A stretch of DNA of 64,000 nt, taken from the NCBI GenBank assembly GCA_964023205.1, contig OZ026834.1, positions 46,743,029-46,807,028 of the forward strand, read 5' to 3'. The stretch comes from Lutraria lutraria. Its lineage: Eukaryota; Mollusca; Bivalvia; Venerida; Mactridae. The notes under the pieces are model-generated. The model had not been told where the DNA came from and searched no databases. It saw nothing but the letters and a program-made list of their open reading frames with translations. Positions 1 through 41,250 of this stretch are shown here, one piece after another. Each line of letters starts with the position of its first letter. Position 1 is the first letter of the stretch. Both the position numbers and the translations under genes were made by a program.

Positions 1-29747
<29,747 letters not shown>

Positions 29748-29957
29748 ATATGATTTCTATGGAAACCATTCTTCGCAGAATGAAGACTTCTCTACATGTT
29801 AAAATACTTAAGTTTTACTATTAGCAATATGTGTCCAAATGCCTCTGATTTTGGTAAAAAAATTGTATACATAATTATGTCTGAAGGGATTCATTTGATA
29901 AATCATAAATCATCTGTTTATGTGAAAATACAATATCTAATGATATACAAATGTATA

Positions 29958-30106
29958 TACAGTGCAACCTCTCCAAAGCAACACCCTTTGTGTGTAGCAA
30001 AATTGTATTGTTGTTGAGAGGTTGTTGCTCTAGAGAGGTTGAATTGATAGTTAAATCGTGCAGTGGGAAAAATTCATGCCGTTGTTGAAGGGAGGTTGTT
30101 GTTCTA
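29958..30106. mobile_element. TA-CAGTGCAACCTCTCC MITE, right end missing
   Basis: It has the intact left terminus TACAGTGCAACCTCTCCAAA and inner GGGAGGTTGTTGTTC, but no matching right terminus. It lies about 210 bp after the stop codon, so it is likely part of the 3' UTR. Confidence 0.72.
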
Positions 30107-30489
30107 TCATAAAAAGTTGATATGATTATAAACAGCCACATACTGGATGATACCTTTTATTAAATCCTTTTACCAATGACCTTATATATCATCTGTATTT
30201 TTCATTTTTATGACCTGGAAGCTATAATACTGAATTAGTTATTTTTCTTTTCCTTGAACTAGGCCGGGTAACGCAGCCTTAATGGAGTTTATCATTTAAC
30301 ATTGTGTTGTATTAAAATATTGATATTTTGAATATTTGTGATATTTTTAACCATAAGTCTGTGATATATTTCTGGGTCTGAGATTATAAATCTTGAGATC
30401 AAAGTATGTACTCAAAACTAGTCACATGATAAGCATTCCCTGGTCATAACATTCTGTTACTTCTTAAACACAGAAAACTTATATTTAAG

Positions 30490-30666
30490 ATCAAACCTGT
30501 GAACAAAGGTCACCCTTGTGAAATACAAAATGTGGACTTTATTGTCAGGTGACCTTTATTCAGAGGTCATTTTGTTCTAAATAATCATTGATGGTTTTCC
30601 AAAGGATGGCCTTTATTCACAGGGTGGCCTTTATTCGGAGGTGACTGCTAACACAGGTTTGATTGT
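30490..30666. mobile_element. AAAGGCCACC-family MITE, copy 7
   Basis: Left ATCAAACCTGTGAACAAAGG, right CTAACACAGGTTTGATTGTA. The GGTGGCCTTTATTCGGAGG words are well kept. Confidence 0.72.
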
Positions 30667-30877
30667 ACCTAATTCATGTGGGAAAATCTCATTTTACTAA
30701 TCTCAAGTTTTAGTCTCAATAATAATTGATGATGTTTCCTGTGGTATGATACTGAGCATTGTGGGCAGTCATACCATTGGTCCATTTTTATTTCTTTACT
30801 TACAAACAACCAATCAGATGCTAGCATTTTGAAATGATTCTCTGAGCTAAGATTTGTAATCTCAGACCATGAAAATA

Positions 30878-31105
30878 AGGCCATCCGTAAAAAAAATGTT
30901 TGTTTGCTGTAACCCGACCAATAAAATTTTCAGTGGGTAGGTAGATAGGAAATTTTCTTACAATTTTTTTTATGTTTAACCCAAAATACATGTCAGAATG
31001 CTATTTTTATTGAAAAAAAGCCTGACAGGCCAAAAATAGTTGGTTAGGGGCCTTTTCATGGTGAGTAGGTAGCATTACGGCAAACAATTTTTTTTTAAAT
31101 GGCCT
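30878..31105. mobile_element. AGGCCATC foldback MITE, copy 3
   Basis: Left AGGCCATCCGTAAAAAAAAT, inner GTAGGTAGCATTACGGCAAA, right AAATGGCCT. It is about the same length as copy 2. Confidence 0.75.
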
Positions 31106-31339
31106 GATAAGAAGTGCTGAATGTAGATATATTTATTATTTGTAGAGTTGTTGTAAAGGTGCAAATGGCACAAACTGATATTTTGTACTTTTTATAAATA
31201 CCTTGATACCAGTCATTGTAATTTGTTAATATTTGTGTATATACAGCGAGAAAGAGCGAATAGTAATTAACTCACAGAGTTTTATTTATATGTCGTTTTT
31301 TATTATTTTCTCACACATGTTTGACTATTTTGATGGAAA

Positions 31340-31345
31340 AATAAA
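31340..31345 (+). terminator. Candidate poly(A) signal of the WDR49/64-like gene
   Basis: AATAAA followed by T-rich sequence, 1.6 kb after the stop codon. It is the first canonical hexamer outside an obvious mobile element after 29747 that I noticed. In a genome this AT-rich it could be chance. Confidence 0.3.
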
Positions 31346-31402
31346 ATCTTTGTGCTGTTATTTTATTTTATTTTGAACAAATTGTTCTTTATATGACAAT
31401 TC

Positions 31403-31570
31403 TGTCTAACCTGTGAACAAAGGCCACCCTCATGAAAGACAAAATGTGACCTTAATGACAGGTGGTGCTTATTCAGAGTTAATTTTGTTCTAAATATTTT
31501 TTAAAGAATAGCTTTTATTCACAGAGTGGCCTTTACTTCGAGGTGACCGCTAGCACTGGTTTGACTGTTT
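31403..31570. mobile_element. AAAGGCCACC-family MITE, copy 8, degraded
   Basis: It starts CTAACCTGTGAACAAAGGCC and ends CTAGCACTGGTTTGACTGTT. The terminal TA at the right is lost. Confidence 0.62.
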
Positions 31571-31644
31571 AATAGTGTTTATTTAAAGTTAAGACAGCTT
31601 CCAATATTAATTTGTTACATAATGATTCGATTATCTACTTTTTA

Positions 31645-32093
31645 GCTCGACTTTTTGAAAAAAATGAGAGCTATACTACTCACCCCGGCGTCGACGTCTG
31701 CGTTGGTTAAAGTTTTTGATAAAGTACAATAACTTGAACATTATCAAATACATTCAACTCATACTTAGAATTATTACTTATAGGGACACTGCACATCTGT
31801 AGGACAAGTGGCATAACTCTGTCAACAGTATTTTTAGAGTTATGCTATTTTTTAACTTTGAAACTTTGTTAAAATAGTACAATATCTTTCAAAGATATTC
31901 AACTCAGACTTTGAATACTTCCTTATGGGGACAAGGCGCATCTGTAGGACAAGCAGGATAACTCTGTCAACAGTATTTCAGGAGTTATGCCCCTTTTTAA
32001 CTTAGATTTTTCTCATGTATCAAGCATTTTATTATGCTGAAGACTTAACAAAGTCAAGCGTGCTGTCTTCTGACAGCTCTTGTTTTCTACGTT
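31645..32093 (+). repeat. Dispersed unit, AGCTCGAC...GACAGCTCTTGTTTT
   Basis: It opens TTTAGCTCGACTTTTTGAAA and CACCCCGGCGTCGACGTCTG, holds two similar internal blocks (CATCTGTAGGACAAG at about 31,795 and 31,940), and ends TTCTGACAGCTCTTGTTTT. I recall such units as common in bivalve genomes; the class is uncertain. Confidence 0.6.
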
Positions 32094-32602
32094 TTAGGAT
32101 CGATGAATGTCCGGCGTCCATCAGCCGTCCACAATTAGTTTGTTTACACTCTAGCATTCACAGCTCTTACTAAACGTGATCAAACTTGCTCACAATGTAT
32201 ATGGCCACAATGTCTCGGCTAAGTTCGATTATGGGCAAAATCAGACTAGAACTTCAGGAGTTATGGGCCCTTGAATTACAAAATTTGCTATATTTTAGCT
32301 TGTTTATACTCTAACGCCTTCATTTATTCACCAATCCTGATCATATTTAGAATGAATGTGTATGACCTTACGGTCTTGGACAAGTTCAGTTGTGGATGGA
32401 ATCGGACCACAACTTCAAGAGTTATGGGCCCTTGGATTAGAAAATTTGCTACGTTTTAGCTTGTTTAACAGTATTATACCTTATTTGTTGAGTTTGATCT
32501 CAAAACCTACGTAAAAATGGGTTATACGAGATGAAAACTATATTATCTGGTCATTAATTATAGTGCCTTTGTTCTCAGGTGAGCGATCAATGCCCTCTTG
32601 TT
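32094..32602 (+). repeat. Dispersed unit with two blocks, GAGTTATGGGCCCTTG type
   Basis: AGTTATGGGCCCTTGGATTA and AAATTTGCTAnnTTTTAGCTT occur in two consecutive copies about 180 bp apart. The end is GGTGAGCGATCAATGCCCTC. It follows directly after the previous unit. Confidence 0.6.
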
Positions 32603-32640
32603 ATGGTAGAAGGTTGAAAAATGATTGAAAAATGGACAAT

Positions 32641-32814
32641 TACAGTGCAACCTCTCCAGTCAGCATCACCATTTGGAAGCAAATTATGTTGTTGTAGAGA
32701 GGTTGCTTTAGAGTGGTTGAATTAATACTTAAATTGTGCAGTGGGAAAATTTATGCTGTTGTTGAAAGGAGGTTGTTGCTCAAGAGAGGTGCGCTCTGGA
32801 GAGGTTGTACTGTA
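32641..32814. mobile_element. TA-CAGTGCAACCTCTCC MITE, copy 9
   Basis: Left TACAGTGCAACCTCTCCAGT, right CTGGAGAGGTTGTACTGTA. The next copy starts only 52 bp later in the opposite interior orientation. Confidence 0.82.
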
Positions 32815-32865
32815 TGTATTGATACCTGCACAAACTATTTGTCTTGTGTGATGATACAATGGTAA

Positions 32866-33049
32866 TACAGTACAACCTCTTCAGAGTGGCCCACTCTTGA
32901 GCAATAATTTCCCTAACAGTATGATTTTTCCCAACTGTACCATAATCAACTATTATTTTAACCTCTGAAGAGCAATTAACAACCTTTCCACAATAACGAC
33001 ATAAATTTCCTTCTTCCAAAGCGTGTTGCTTTGTAGAGGTTGCACTGTA
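32866..33049. mobile_element. TA-CAGTGCAACCTCTCC MITE, copy 10
   Basis: Left TACAGTACAACCTCTTCAGA, right GTAGAGGTTGCACTGTA. Confidence 0.8.
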
Positions 33050-33619
33050 TTTTTATTCCCTGAAATGCCAAGTTTAGATATTTTCATTACCAGTTTACCT
33101 TAAAGTTATTATGTGGGGCTGTAGGAATGGGGTAGGGCTAACACCTGTTAAAATGTGATCTGTTACGAATGTGATCTTACAGCACTTGGAATATCTTGAA
33201 AGTCAGTGCTATCGGTCTATACACAAAATATTTTCATAATTTCCATATTCAACGAATATAATAATCTAAGATTGTCACATCATATGTGCACATGCTGTTA
33301 CAATTAACACAAGATTCAAGAAGAGGAATATTTGTTAGCATTCAAATAGAATTTACAATATTGCTATGCTGTCTACTAGAGCGTATCTTAAGGCGAATAA
33401 CTTAACTTAAACCAACTTATAAACCGCCAGTTCTCTCAGAAATTACGAGGCAGAAATTTTGCATACAATAATCTTATTCAATTACACGTAATTTTGCGCT
33501 ATTTGATTGCATACTCTCTTGCACATTTATCCATGCGAAACGTGTACCTTTACTATCAATGATATTTCTCGTGAATCCCGTGCATTCAATGAAAATGAGA
33601 TCAGCATACAACATAAAAC
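33050..33619. other. Unassigned intergenic sequence
   Basis: AT-rich with no repeat unit, inverted terminus or plausible exon that I can see. Confidence 0.45.
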
Positions 33620-33879
33620 ATGGCTCGTATGTCTGTAGAAGAAAGAGACAGAGCTGTGGGAATGTAGGAGTCCGACGTTCCTTCGAGACAGGTACGTTCC
33701 TCCTAGTTTCTATTATGAATATCGATTATCTTTTGTTTTAAAAAAATGTCTAATTAACGATTACAAGCATTTAATAAACTTTCAATATCAATACAGGTTG
33801 CACGAGACATGGGGCGGCACCGCGAAAACATATTTCGTATGTTATACCAGTCTTGTCGGTTTGAGGACATACCTGACAG
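33620..33879 (+). pseudogene. Broken N-terminal HTH fragment of a Tc1/mariner-like transposase
   Basis: Two blocks read together. The first (33620-33691) has ARMSVEERDRAVGM, a TAG stop at 33665-33667, then SRQ. The second (33797-33879) has VARDMGRHRENIFRML. The order SVEERDRAVGM...RQVARDMGRHRENIFRML is the helix-turn-helix start of Tc1/mariner-type transposases as I recall it. The 105 bp between them begin GTACGT and end ATACAG, so the gap could be an intron or a later insertion. The catalytic DDE part was not found. It is not functional. Confidence 0.6.
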
Positions 33880-33989
33880 TTTCCTGGGTTTTTTTTGCTC
33901 ATAGACATATATGCAGAATGAAAACGTATTGACAGAATTGTTTAACTTAAATTTACATATGATCATAGCATACGATGATAGAAACATTT

Positions 33990-34741
33990 TTAAGCGAAAA
34001 AATCAGCTTTCGTCATGATATCAAATATGACAATGGCTTTTGTTTGTTTTTGTTTATGTCGAGTTTTACGATCCTTTTCTCCTGGGAAAAACCAGTACTA
34101 GACTCCCATCCTTAGTATATGACAATGGCTGGTTTGGCGTGTTTGATAAAGTTTCACACCCCTAATCAATAATTGTAACATTCTGACGTGTCCGCTGGAT
34201 CTGCTTCAATGACTACTCCAATACTGCAGACTTACATGCAAATTTAAAGAAAAAAAATTACTCAAAAGAATGTCAATGTTTTTCAACAATCTCGCTACTT
34301 TGAGATAATAATTTTTGGTACTCAAAAAGTGGGATTAGGAAACTATAAGATATTTTTTGCCATTTTATTATCATAATCTGAACTTGTAACAAGAAATTTG
34401 CAATGGTTCATCCTAAATATATTGGAATGTTTTGCTATGTGTAAAGATTTATAAAATAATATGGTAATTACATGAGTGAAAAATTTTCTGCTGGTGGAGT
34501 TATTGACAAAGTGTTGCGTCCATTTGTCCAGTCGTCAACGGTCATGCACTCTAGTCTGCACAGTAATACTTCATTCGAATTAGACAACCTGTCGTAGGTC
34601 CAGATAACATATTGTACTGCTATCTCCGTCAGGAAAAATGTGTTGTCTATTGCTGTACTATCATTACATTTGAAAAATTCCACTCGAAGACCTCCATGAT
34701 ATCCGAAAATTGATTATAATTAACTTGTAAGAATTTGCACA
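33990..34741. other. Intergenic stretch with one SINE-tail fragment
   Basis: The only recognisable part is 34045-34120 (GTCGAGTTTTACGATCC, CCAGTACTAGACTCCCATCC). It matches the inverted SINE tails at 44810 and 62690. Confidence 0.45.
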
Positions 34742-34875
34742 TACAGTGCAACTTCTCGAAAGCGACATCCTGTGGTGCAGCAAAATTATGTTGTTGAGAA
34801 GTGTAGTTCTAGAGAGGTTAAAATGCAGTGCAACTTCTCGAAAGCAACACCCTTTGGGAGTAGCAAAATTAGGAT
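34742..34875. mobile_element. Two partial MITE left ends in tandem
   Basis: GCAGTGCAACTTCTCGAAAG or ACAGTGCAACTTCTCGAAAG occurs at 34743 and again at 34825. Each is followed by a shortened interior. It looks like a tandem duplication of a truncated element. Confidence 0.6.
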
Positions 34876-35719
34876 GTTCGATCGATCGCCTCCCCCTCTT
34901 ATAAATTCGACTGCAATGGTGATTTAAATGGTTGATATTTTCTCACCCCTCCCGTTGTCAGACAAAATCTAAAACTACCCCTTTCCCCATATGAAATTGC
35001 ATCTTCAAGACGGACCTGGGAGATAAAATGGTCCATTCAATGTGTTTGCGAATGCCATATATGATGCCAATGCTAAATACTAAATAGTAATCCATAAAGA
35101 TCTGAATAACCGAAAATGAAAATAAAAAAGTTGTTTTAAGTAAAAGTCGACTATCGTGTGTGCATCCTTAAGCCTGTTGTATGTGGTTCCGTGTTAGTAG
35201 CCTAGGAAGGCATTTTATTACTTTGATGTGTCTGTATAGTTGAAATCATATGTTTTTACAGAAATAATAAAGGCTGGAAAGAAAATGGAAAAATATGTTA
35301 AGTTAACCGATCTATCCTAAGTTACTCCCGCGGCTCTAGATGTTTTATAAGGTCCGAGGAACGAAACACCCAGTCACCCGGCAACTGTCTTAATTATATA
35401 CTATTCGGAATGCTTTCAATAATATTGCCGTAACAATAAATCCCACTAGTACCAGGCCCCTTAAAGACTAAGAACTGAGAATTCCGGTTTTCAGATATCG
35501 AACTTAAGAACGGGTGAATTCTGAAAAATGGGGCATGAAAATTTGACCGACCTCTGTCGAAAATTTGTAACATGAAGAAGTAAAATGGTGCATTCTTGTG
35601 AGTTTGGGGTCCGTTTAAATTTCCTACCTCATTTAACTGGTTGCTTTTGTGCTAGAATACCTGAAAACACGCGAAAGAGCTTCACAACTGAATCAATATT
35701 GCGCATTGAATGGTATCTT
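34876..35719. other. Unassigned intergenic sequence upstream of a promoter-like region
   Basis: No repeats or exons are evident. CpG becomes more frequent toward 35,700. Confidence 0.4.
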
Positions 35720-35960
35720 TAAGGACGGCGCGCGCCACTGGACATCCAAACCTTTGTGTGTGTTTTCTAATCGTCCATATTCGTACTTATCTTTATTTTA
35801 TCGCAGGAACTATCCAATTTAAATCAGTATATGACATCCTTTGATAACCAATTAACACATCATACTTGGCCTAACGTCATGCACTGCTAATTTTTATCAC
35901 GCATGCGCACAACTATTTTCCGCGGCCAGTTCCTTATTCTCGCGCCTCGTGGTTACACGT
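35720..35960 (+). promoter_or_regulatory. CpG-bearing promoter-like region with NRF1-type palindrome
   Basis: It contains GGACGGCGCGCGCC, ACGCATGCGCAC (about 35899-35910, close to the NRF1 consensus GCGCATGCGC), CCGCGGCC, CTCGCGCCTCG and the E-box CACGTG (about 35957-35962). The rest of the window is AT-rich and CpG-poor apart from the TTCG array. A donor CAG/gtaaag follows at 35981. Confidence 0.5.
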
Positions 35961-36153
35961 GATTATTGTGTGGATTTACAGGTAAAGTTTGGTTTAATTT
36001 TCGTGTATTACGTACTAATATTTATGAATTTCATTTATTTCCTCATTCCAAACTGTTTGTTTTGTTTTATGCATTGGTTGTCGCTTATAAAATGGATCAG
36101 TTTATTGGCTGATGGTCACGTGTTTTTATTTTGTGTCTTTATAGGACGGACAT

Positions 36154-36270
36154 ATGAACACCTTTCCAAAAGTAGACCTACAAAATATGGATGGTTATTG
36201 TGCTGTACAGTTAGGAGAATCGTTACTTCGGCGAAATTTGGTACCAGAAATTGAGCGTCATCTTTATTGA
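36154..36270 (+). CDS. 38-codon small ORF in second exon of the putative transcript
   Basis: The first ATG after the proposed splice (none in the visible part of exon 1) opens a frame of 38 codons to TGA. It includes DGYCAVQLGESLLRRNLVP. It has no signal peptide or membrane segment and I do not recognise it. The start context has C at -3, which is weak. It may be a chance ORF. Confidence 0.25.
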   Translation: MNTFPKVDLQNMDGYCAVQLGESLLRRNLVPEIERHLY

Positions 36271-36420
36271 CTTGCATGGGTAGTGACGTCCCATGTCCCA
36301 GAGTTCCGTAGCACGTTGGGGTTTCCCGAGGAATGAAAGCGAACTGAAAAGGTATTAAAATTATTAATGATAATATGATAATCATATCTGAATGGCACAA
36401 TTTTCATTGTTACATATTTT

Positions 36421-38010
36421 TAGCTCACACGAGCATTTGTGCTCAGGGTGAGCTTTTGTGGGTCTTTGTCGCGCGTCGTGCGGCTTCAACTTATACCTTG
36501 TGAACACACTAGGGGCCACATTTTTAGTCAAATTTTCACAAAACTGGGCCAGAATGTTAATATCTACTAACTCGGACGAGTTCGATAAAGGGTAATTTGG
36601 GGTCAAAAACTAGGTCACAAGGGCAAATTGGAAAAAAAACCTTGTGAACACTCTTAGAAGTCATTGCAAAAATGGATTGGATGTTTATGATACTTGGTCG
36701 GAAAGTTTGTGTTCATGATATTTTGGACGAGCTTGTTAATGGGTCATCTGGGGTTAATAATAATAGGTCACCAGGTCAAATCTTAGAAAAACCTTGTTAA
36801 CACTCTAGATTTCACATTTAGTTTTAATTGGATCTTCACCAAACATCCTCAAAATGTTTGTTTTAATGATGTGTAGGACAAGTTTGAATATGGGTCATCT
36901 GGGGTCAATAACTAGGTCACCAGGTCAAATCTTAGAAAAACCTTGTTAACTATCTAGATTTCACATTTAGTTTTAATTGGATCTTCACCAAACATCCTCA
37001 AAATGTTTGTTTTAATGATGTGTAGGACAAGTTTGAATATGGGTCATCTGGGGTCAATAACTAGGTCACCAGGTCAAATCTTAGAAAAACCTTGTTAACT
37101 ATCTAGATTTCACATTTAGTTTTAATTGGATCTTCACCAAACATCCTCAAAATGTTTGTTTTAATGATGTGTAGGACAAGTTTGAATATGGGTCATCTGG
37201 GGTCAATACTAGGTCATCAGGTCAAATCTTAGAAAAACCTTGTTAACTATCTAGATTTCACATTTAGTTTTAATTGGATCTTCACCAAACATCCTCAAAA
37301 TGTTTGTTTTAATGATGTGTAGGACAAGTTTGAATATGGGTCATCTGGGGTCAATACTAGGTCACCAGGTCAAATCTTAGAAAAACCTTGTTAACACTCT
37401 AGATTTCACATTTAGTTTTAATTGGATCTTCACCAAACATCCTCAAAATGTTTGTTTTAATGATGTGTAGGACAAGTTTGATTATGGGTCATCTGGGGTC
37501 AATAACTAGGTCACCAGGTCAAATCTTAGAAAAACCTTGTAAATACTCTAGATTTCACATTTAGTTTTAATTGGATCTTCACCAAACATCCTCAAAATGT
37601 TTGTTTTAATGATGTGTAGGACAAGTTTGAATATTGGTCATCTGGGGTCAATAACCAGGTGAAATCTTAGGAAAACCTTGTTAACACTGTAGCTGTCACA
37701 GTTTTAATAGGATCTTCACCAAACCTTGTTAGAATGTTTGTCTTATTGATATGTTGGACAAAGCTGAACATGGGTCAGCTGGGGTCAAACACTAGGTCAC
37801 TGGGTCAAATCTTAGATAAAAACCTTCTTGGATCTTCACCAAACCTTGTCAGAATGTTTGTCTTATCGATATGTTGGATGAGACCAAACATGGGTCATCT
37901 TGGGTCAGACATTAGGTCACCAGGTCAAATCACAGGAAAACCGGTTCAAAGCAATATTTTAAACAATGAATGTCATGTTAGCCGTACAGGGCCATCTTGG
38001 CCCTCTTTTT
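36421..38010 (+). repeat. Long dispersed unit with about nine tandem 149-bp blocks
   Basis: The opening is TAGCTCACACGAGCATTTGT then GGGTGAGCTTTTGTG. The body repeats GGGTCATCTGGGGTCAATAA, CTAGGTCACCAGGTCAAATC and AAAAACCTTGTTAAC. Starts of GGGTCATCTGGGG lie near 36892, 37041 and 37190, giving a 149-bp period. Blocks from 36,780 to 37,640 are almost identical. The end is CAGGGCCATCTTGGCCCTCT, itself a hairpin. I recall this type as abundant in bivalves, but its class is unresolved. Confidence 0.8.
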
Positions 38011-38225
38011 ATCATTTTGTTGACAAAACTTCACTGAAGTTTATTGAAATTGTTTTTGTGAGAGCTCTATAAAAATCAAGGACTTACGTATGTATACATG
38101 TAAATTGTAATATAAGTATAAAAACGCATGTTAGAATTCCAGGGAATGTATCAATTTTAATTATAGGTTAAGTTTTAGAATACCATCACGTGTGTATATA
38201 ATAATTATTGTGGTAATTTCCCTAA

Positions 38226-39716
38226 GCCGGTGTAGCATAAAATTTTGACCCCGTGGAAAAATGACCCCAGGGGTCATTTTTCAACGGATTATTGATCAAT
38301 TTTCAACGTTAAATATTGACCCATACCGTTAAATAATGACCCCATTACGCGTGGAAATTTGACCCTTGTTAAAAACTGACCAACCTTTGTTAAAGTTATT
38401 TTCAGCTTTGAAAACCATCCCTTTCAGTAAATAATTATATAATGTAAGTCATTCTCACGATTTCTGTTCATAAAACTCTATAGGTAATTTGAATTTCGTA
38501 TTTAAACGATCTTAAAGAGGTTCTTTCGTTGTGTATTGATGGGGTCAGACACCGAAATTTTCATTTTATTTGAAAAGCTGACAAATTGCATGAAACATTG
38601 AAAAACCATCATCCAAAGCTGAAACAAGAGTTTTGCGGCATATTGAGAATGCATGGTTGCATGGTGCCGAGATTGAGAGTTTATCCGGTGCGACTTCCAA
38701 GAAAACTAACTTAAACTGGGCAAGGCTCTGGATAAACTGTCTCCGTTTCGGCACCAATCATATATGTATTCGATTTGTCCTGTTCCAGTTACAAAATAAG
38801 TCCCAAAACTCCATTTACGTGGATTTAAAACCACTTGTAGTGCCCGATGACGCGTTGCATCGCTAAATGTAAAATTGACCGTTTTAGACATAATGGATCA
38901 CAGAACCTAGTACAAGCAAACCTTATCAACCATTACATACTTTTAGAATGAATAATTTGTAAAACATTCACTACAAGCTTTTTTGATAGTGTGATTTTGG
39001 AATTTGTAAACATACAATTACAAATGCTATACAATCATAGAAAAGGGAGAGAACTACGTAGTTATCAATATTACCTCCCTTTATGATACAAAGTCAAATT
39101 TAATTAACTTTTCCAGGCCTAACATTCCAGAATGTTGTATGTTTCAAAGATAATATTTAATTATGTTTGAATATCACTATTGATAAGGATAAAATTCTTT
39201 TAACTTTGTTCATAGACATTTATTTTGTATTAGGGTCCGCTAATTATCCTAAATTGAATACTCACTGTTTGATTAATAACCGAGCTAAAAGATTAATTTT
39301 ATTTTTGTCTTTAACTTTGTTTTAATAAACGCATCTCAAATAACAGTTAAACTCACATTTAAAGAAGTTTGAAACAAAATGCCAAAAAATCGATATGATG
39401 TCGCATATAGACAAGAGCAAAAGGGCGCTTAGGACGACAAAATGTATATATAGGCAGCGAAACAGTGTTTTACGAGAGCTATGCACCTGCAGGACTAATT
39501 CTCATATTCGTACAGTCGATCTCTGGTGTTTGTCTAGAGTTTTAGTTATCGTTAAAAATTGACCCCAGGATTGATCAAAATTTAACATTGATCAATATTC
39601 AACGACTTTCTTGATCAAAATTTAACGTTGAAAACCTGTCGGGGTCGATTTTCAACGTTGAGAAATGACCCCTGGGGTCATTTTTCAATGGGGTCAAAAT
39701 TTTACGCTACACCGGC
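38226..39716. mobile_element. 1.49-kb element with long inverted ends rich in GACCCC/AACGTT
   Basis: The left end is GCCGGTGTAGCATAAAATTT then TGACCCCGTGG. The right end inverted reads GCCGGTGTAGCGTAAAATTT then TGACCCCATTG. The match continues through AAAAATGACCCCAGGGGTCA (palindromic) and CAACGTTnAAA words for about 100 bp or more. The centre has no inverted partner and no recognised gene. I see no clear target duplication (TTCCCTAA at left, CGCCATTA at right). Confidence 0.8.
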
Positions 39717-39988
39717 CGCCATTATATACAATATAACTGAACAATTTCTGAAAACAGTATTAAACCCAAATAAATAATGAACACAGCTGCACAATTAATT
39801 AATTCAAACATACCACAGTCATGAATATACAGTGATAAGTAACATAAGCAACTGAATGAGAAACAAGGCAACTTGCCCTGTGTTGCGTGGTATGGACAGC
39901 TCTCTAAAAGTAACTCTTTGGCACAAAAAACGTCATACCTCACTTATACTCAGTAGGTCATTCCATCTTTTAATGTGCAAATGTACAC

Positions 39989-40159
39989 TACAGTGCAACC
40001 TCTCCAAAGCAACACCCTTTGGGAGTAGCAGTAGTAGTTGTAAATGTTACTCTAAAGAGGAATAAATTGAAGGTAAATTGTGCAGTGGGAAAAAATCATG
40101 CTGTTTTTAAAGAGAGGTTGTTGCTCAAGAGAGGGCCATTCTGGAGAGGTTGCACTATA
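39989..40159. mobile_element. TA-CAGTGCAACCTCTCC MITE, copy 12
   Basis: Left TACAGTGCAACCTCTCCAAA, right CTGGAGAGGTTGCACTATA. It lies in an intron of the putative transcript. Confidence 0.8.
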
Positions 40160-40584
40160 TGAAATTATCATTATTTATTTCTTTGTAGTGTATTTGTTGA
40201 ATATTGTATTAGCAACTGATTTTTGAATGTGTAATACATTTTATTATACACCAGTGTCCACTCTCTAATGCAAACATTATGGCCATGAGATATGGATCAA
40301 ATTAGATAATCAGCCCAATTGGCCTTGGCACTTTTGAGTTATGCCCCTTGACGCTTTGAAAAATGAATTTTGATAGGTGTATTTGGTGACACCAGGCACT
40401 CTTGTTTTCCATTGAATTTTGTAAATTGTATTTATACTTTCTTCTATTTGTAGGAAGTTTGAATGTTTTAAAATTGGTTTACATGGCACTCACTGATGTA
40501 GGAAGGCAGAGTGGTCATCTATGTACCAACTACTGATATGGTGAGTTGACTCATTGTTTTAACCTTTATATTCATATCAGTACA

Positions 40585-40757
40585 TACAGTCAGACCTGTG
40601 AGTAAAGGCCACTCTTGGGAATGATATAATATGAGATTTGTTGAAGGGTGGCCTTTATTCGATGATCATTTTGTACTAATTAAATTATTAATGACTGCAA
40701 TCTTTTAATAGATGACCTTTATAAAGAGGTGGCCGCTGACACAGGGTAGACCATACC
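40585..40757. mobile_element. AAAGGCCACC-family MITE, copy 9
   Basis: Left TACAGTCAGACCTGTGAGTA, inner GGTGGCCTTTATTCGATG, right GACACAGGGTAGACCATA. The right end is diverged. Confidence 0.65.
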
Positions 40758-41009
40758 TATATATCACATACTGATGTTTTTATGACACAAGGTAAACAAA
40801 CCTATCTAAGTTGGAAGGTCGGTCATGATACATAATATGACCCCTATAGACTACTCAAGACTTGCTGGTGATTTTATGCATCACATGCAGATGACCCCAT
40901 AAGATTTTGAGTCAGTAGGTCAAAGGTAATGGTCACAGTGGCCTTCAACACCAAAACCTTGTTTGACCATTTTTTCTAGAGAACAATTTGATCCACTGTC
41001 CGTAACTTT

Positions 41010-41250
41010 GGTTGGGTGGTCAAGTGGTTAAAGTCACTGACATCAAAATCACTGTAACCTCTCACTGATGGAGGGTTGTGGGTTTGATCGAGCCCAACTA
41101 CCGTCTACGTCTCTTTATTTGAGAAAGTAGTCAATTGCTTACGGAGGATGGGAGTCTAGTAGTTTCTTCCCATGAGCGATGCTTACCGGTAGTAGAATTG
41201 TCTGCCTCATATGACTCTTGACTGTTGAAACAGACTTTTACTGATTAATT
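41010..41250 (+). mobile_element. tRNA-Leu/Ser-like-headed SINE
   Basis: The head is GGTTGGGTGGTCAAGTGGTT followed by an extended variable-arm-like part and GGGTTTGATCGAGCCC. The body has GAGGATGGGAGTCTAGTAG and CTGCCTCATATGACTCTTGA. The same body occurs at 62227 (+) and in reverse at 44810 and 62570. Confidence 0.72.

Noticed and set aside
36116..36400. 94-codon minus frame as a gene
   Set aside because: It overlaps a + strand exon candidate with good borders and shows no recognised domain or minus splice sites.
38566..38891. Small frames inside the 1.49-kb element as transposase remnants
   Set aside because: I could not recognise catalytic or HTH motifs in them on either strand.
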